A DNA stretch of 27,201 nt, taken from positions 87,743-114,943 of the forward strand of contig VHZZ01001142.1 in the NCBI GenBank assembly GCA_009801015.1, given 5' to 3'. Source of the DNA: Silene noctiflora. Lineage: Eukaryota > Streptophyta > Magnoliopsida > Caryophyllales > Caryophyllaceae. The stretch's first letter is position 1; each line of letters begins with the position of its first letter. The position numbers and the translations under genes were made by a program. The notes beneath the pieces are model-generated. The model ran no database searches, was not told the origin of the DNA, and worked only from the letters and a program-made list of their open reading frames with translations. This document shows, piece by piece, positions 26,329 through 27,201 of the stretch.

Positions 26329-26426
26329 CGAGGTGCATCCTCGGCTGAGTGGAGTCACTTGCGGGAGTGGCTTCACGCCCTTGATTCGCCCTCCGTGGAA
26401 TCCGCCACGGGAGGGGATGTGCACAT
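26329..26426 (+). other. Three consecutive hairpins plus palindrome in LTR 2
   Basis: CGAGG/CCTCG (26329-26343); GTGGAGTCACT/AGTGGCTTCAC with loop TGCGGG (26349-26376); CCCTCCGTGG paired with CCACGGGAGGG with one bulged G (26389-26415); then ATGTGCACAT (26417-26426). Order and spacing equal those of LTR 1. Confidence 0.7.
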
Positions 26427-26956
26427 TAATGAACTTGGGTTTCGCTTGGATATGATGAGCGGGGCTTAGGTGAGAATGGCTGCGGTCCCCCACTGGCAAG
26501 GCTACACACCTTGGGTGTATAGTCAGTGATATGGAGTGGAGGTGGAGTTGGTGCAGTTGGTGTAGTGTGGCTTGTGCTGTGTTGCTATGTTTGGTTTGTG
26601 TTATCAGTAACTGACCCCGTTTTTGTGTTTGTAATCTGTGATGATCCATGCGGGGATGGCGAGCAGTTGTTGAACAGGTATAGCTTGATACGCACTCGCG
26701 CGGGATGGCTGGGAATCACCACGAGTTTAGAGTCTTCCGCTGTGTTCTGTTTGTAGCTAGCTTTAGACCTTTGAGACATTTGTATTCCTTACGTTAGAGA
26801 TCGTTTTGGTTGGCCTTGTAATCAGTTAAATTTATATATTAAAGTTGTTTCTTTATCGTCTATTTGATTATCATTGCCTCGGGAAACCGAGATGGTAGCA
26901 TCTCTATGTCTAAGGTGGCCTAGTAAGGCACCTTGAAGTATGGCGGTGTTACAAAG

Positions 26957-26968
26957 TGGTATCAGAGC
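26957..26968 (+). promoter_or_regulatory. Primer-binding site (tRNA-iMet) of element 2
   Basis: TGGTATCAGAGC, three bases after the LTR end, the standard minus-strand primer site of many plant LTR retrotransposons. Confidence 0.9.
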
Positions 26969-27201
26969 GACGATTTTGGAACCTAAAACAAATGAACCTA
27001 ATGAATCTAGAGAGTCAAAATAAAATGAACCCGCGGTAGAAGTTGTGGGAGCTCATTCAAAGGCTTGGGAGACGTCCTAAAGTCACGAACTCGCCCTACA
27101 GCTTCAAACCGGTCATAATGGGGAGTCATGGGATCGCTATCTGTTTCTTGTTGATGTTTCTAATGCATGATGATTCTAATGCATGTATATGGTATGAATA
27201 T

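Larger units (their letters stand above)
25622..26953 (+). repeat. LTR (5' LTR of element 2), 1332 bp
   Basis: Starts TGTAATACTACGG and ends GTGTTACA. It shares the ordered blocks listed for the LTR at 14791-16173. One n at 25663 lies inside a palindrome. Open frames within it on both strands overlap the conserved hairpins and are not genes. Confidence 0.88.
25622..27201 (+). mobile_element. 5' end of an LTR retrotransposon (LTR, primer site, internal start)
   Basis: A full LTR (25622-26953) is followed after three bases by TGGTATCAGAGC, complementary to the initiator tRNA-Met 3' end, then by 230 bp of internal leader that runs off the window. The coding part lies outside. It is inserted in the LINE zf-RVT segment; the five bases before it are CCACT, which should recur after the 3' LTR if the element is complete. 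It is the same family and orientation as the element ending at 16173. Confidence 0.85.

Noticed and set aside
26245-26649. 134-codon minus-strand open frame in LTR 2
   Set aside because: It runs antisense across the conserved hairpins and LTR 1 has no matching frame, so it is a by-product of LTR composition.

Overview
This is plant nuclear DNA, clearly a flowering-plant (eudicot-type) genome. It carries intron-containing genes with GT-AG (and one GC-AG) introns, an AT-rich background, a plant UDP-glycosyltransferase, a plant CDC48 ATPase, a plant-only DVL/RTFL peptide gene and many plant transposable elements. The style of the repeats (GAGACGATCTCAC/GTAAGACGGTTT inverted motifs, LTRs rich in TACTCGATCGAGTA) reminds me of Caryophyllales such as the Caryophyllaceae. 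That placement is an inference from memory; no database was searched. A few n bases point to a draft or BAC-type assembly.

Layout. Positions 1-1736 are intergenic and hold a complete non-autonomous Mutator-like element (404-1484, 9-bp target duplication) just upstream of gene 1. Gene 1 (1737-3991, +) is a two-exon, 474-residue UGT86A-like glycosyltransferase. Positions 3992-5836 are a gene-free spacer with one block of GGCCCA promoter-type motifs. Gene 2 (5967-13006, +) is a nine-exon CDC48/p97 AAA+ ATPase of 805 residues that I could splice completely; its last intron starts with GC, and two other introns carry a duplicated donor and a SINE-like fragment. From 13300 to 20000 the window is almost solid mobile DNA: two GGTCC-rich hAT-like elements, a 3' LTR with polypurine tract of a Ty3/gypsy-type element (14791-16173), a SINE with 15-bp target duplications, a complete TRIM (18438-19014) and a hAT element with 8-bp target duplications and a BED-finger remnant (19058-19970). 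Gene 3 (21180-21344, -) is a 54-residue DVL/RTFL signalling peptide, short enough to be missed by gene finders. Positions 21607-24700 are AT-rich, with a small foldback element. The right end holds a decayed LINE (about 24700-25621) interrupted by the 5' LTR (25622-26953) and tRNA-iMet primer site of a second LTR retrotransposon. That element is of the same family as the first and runs off the window.

How the parts relate. The three genes look independent: specialised-metabolite glycosylation, ubiquitin-dependent protein unfolding, and control of cell proliferation and organ shape. The most interesting non-genic signal is the LTR family. Two diverged copies share (i) an array of TACTCGATCGAGTA palindromes near the 5' end, (ii) intron-like splice signals in the presumed leader, and (iii) three consecutive hairpins, two of them with compensatory base changes, ending in an ATGTGCACAT palindrome. 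This suggests a structured RNA leader under selection.
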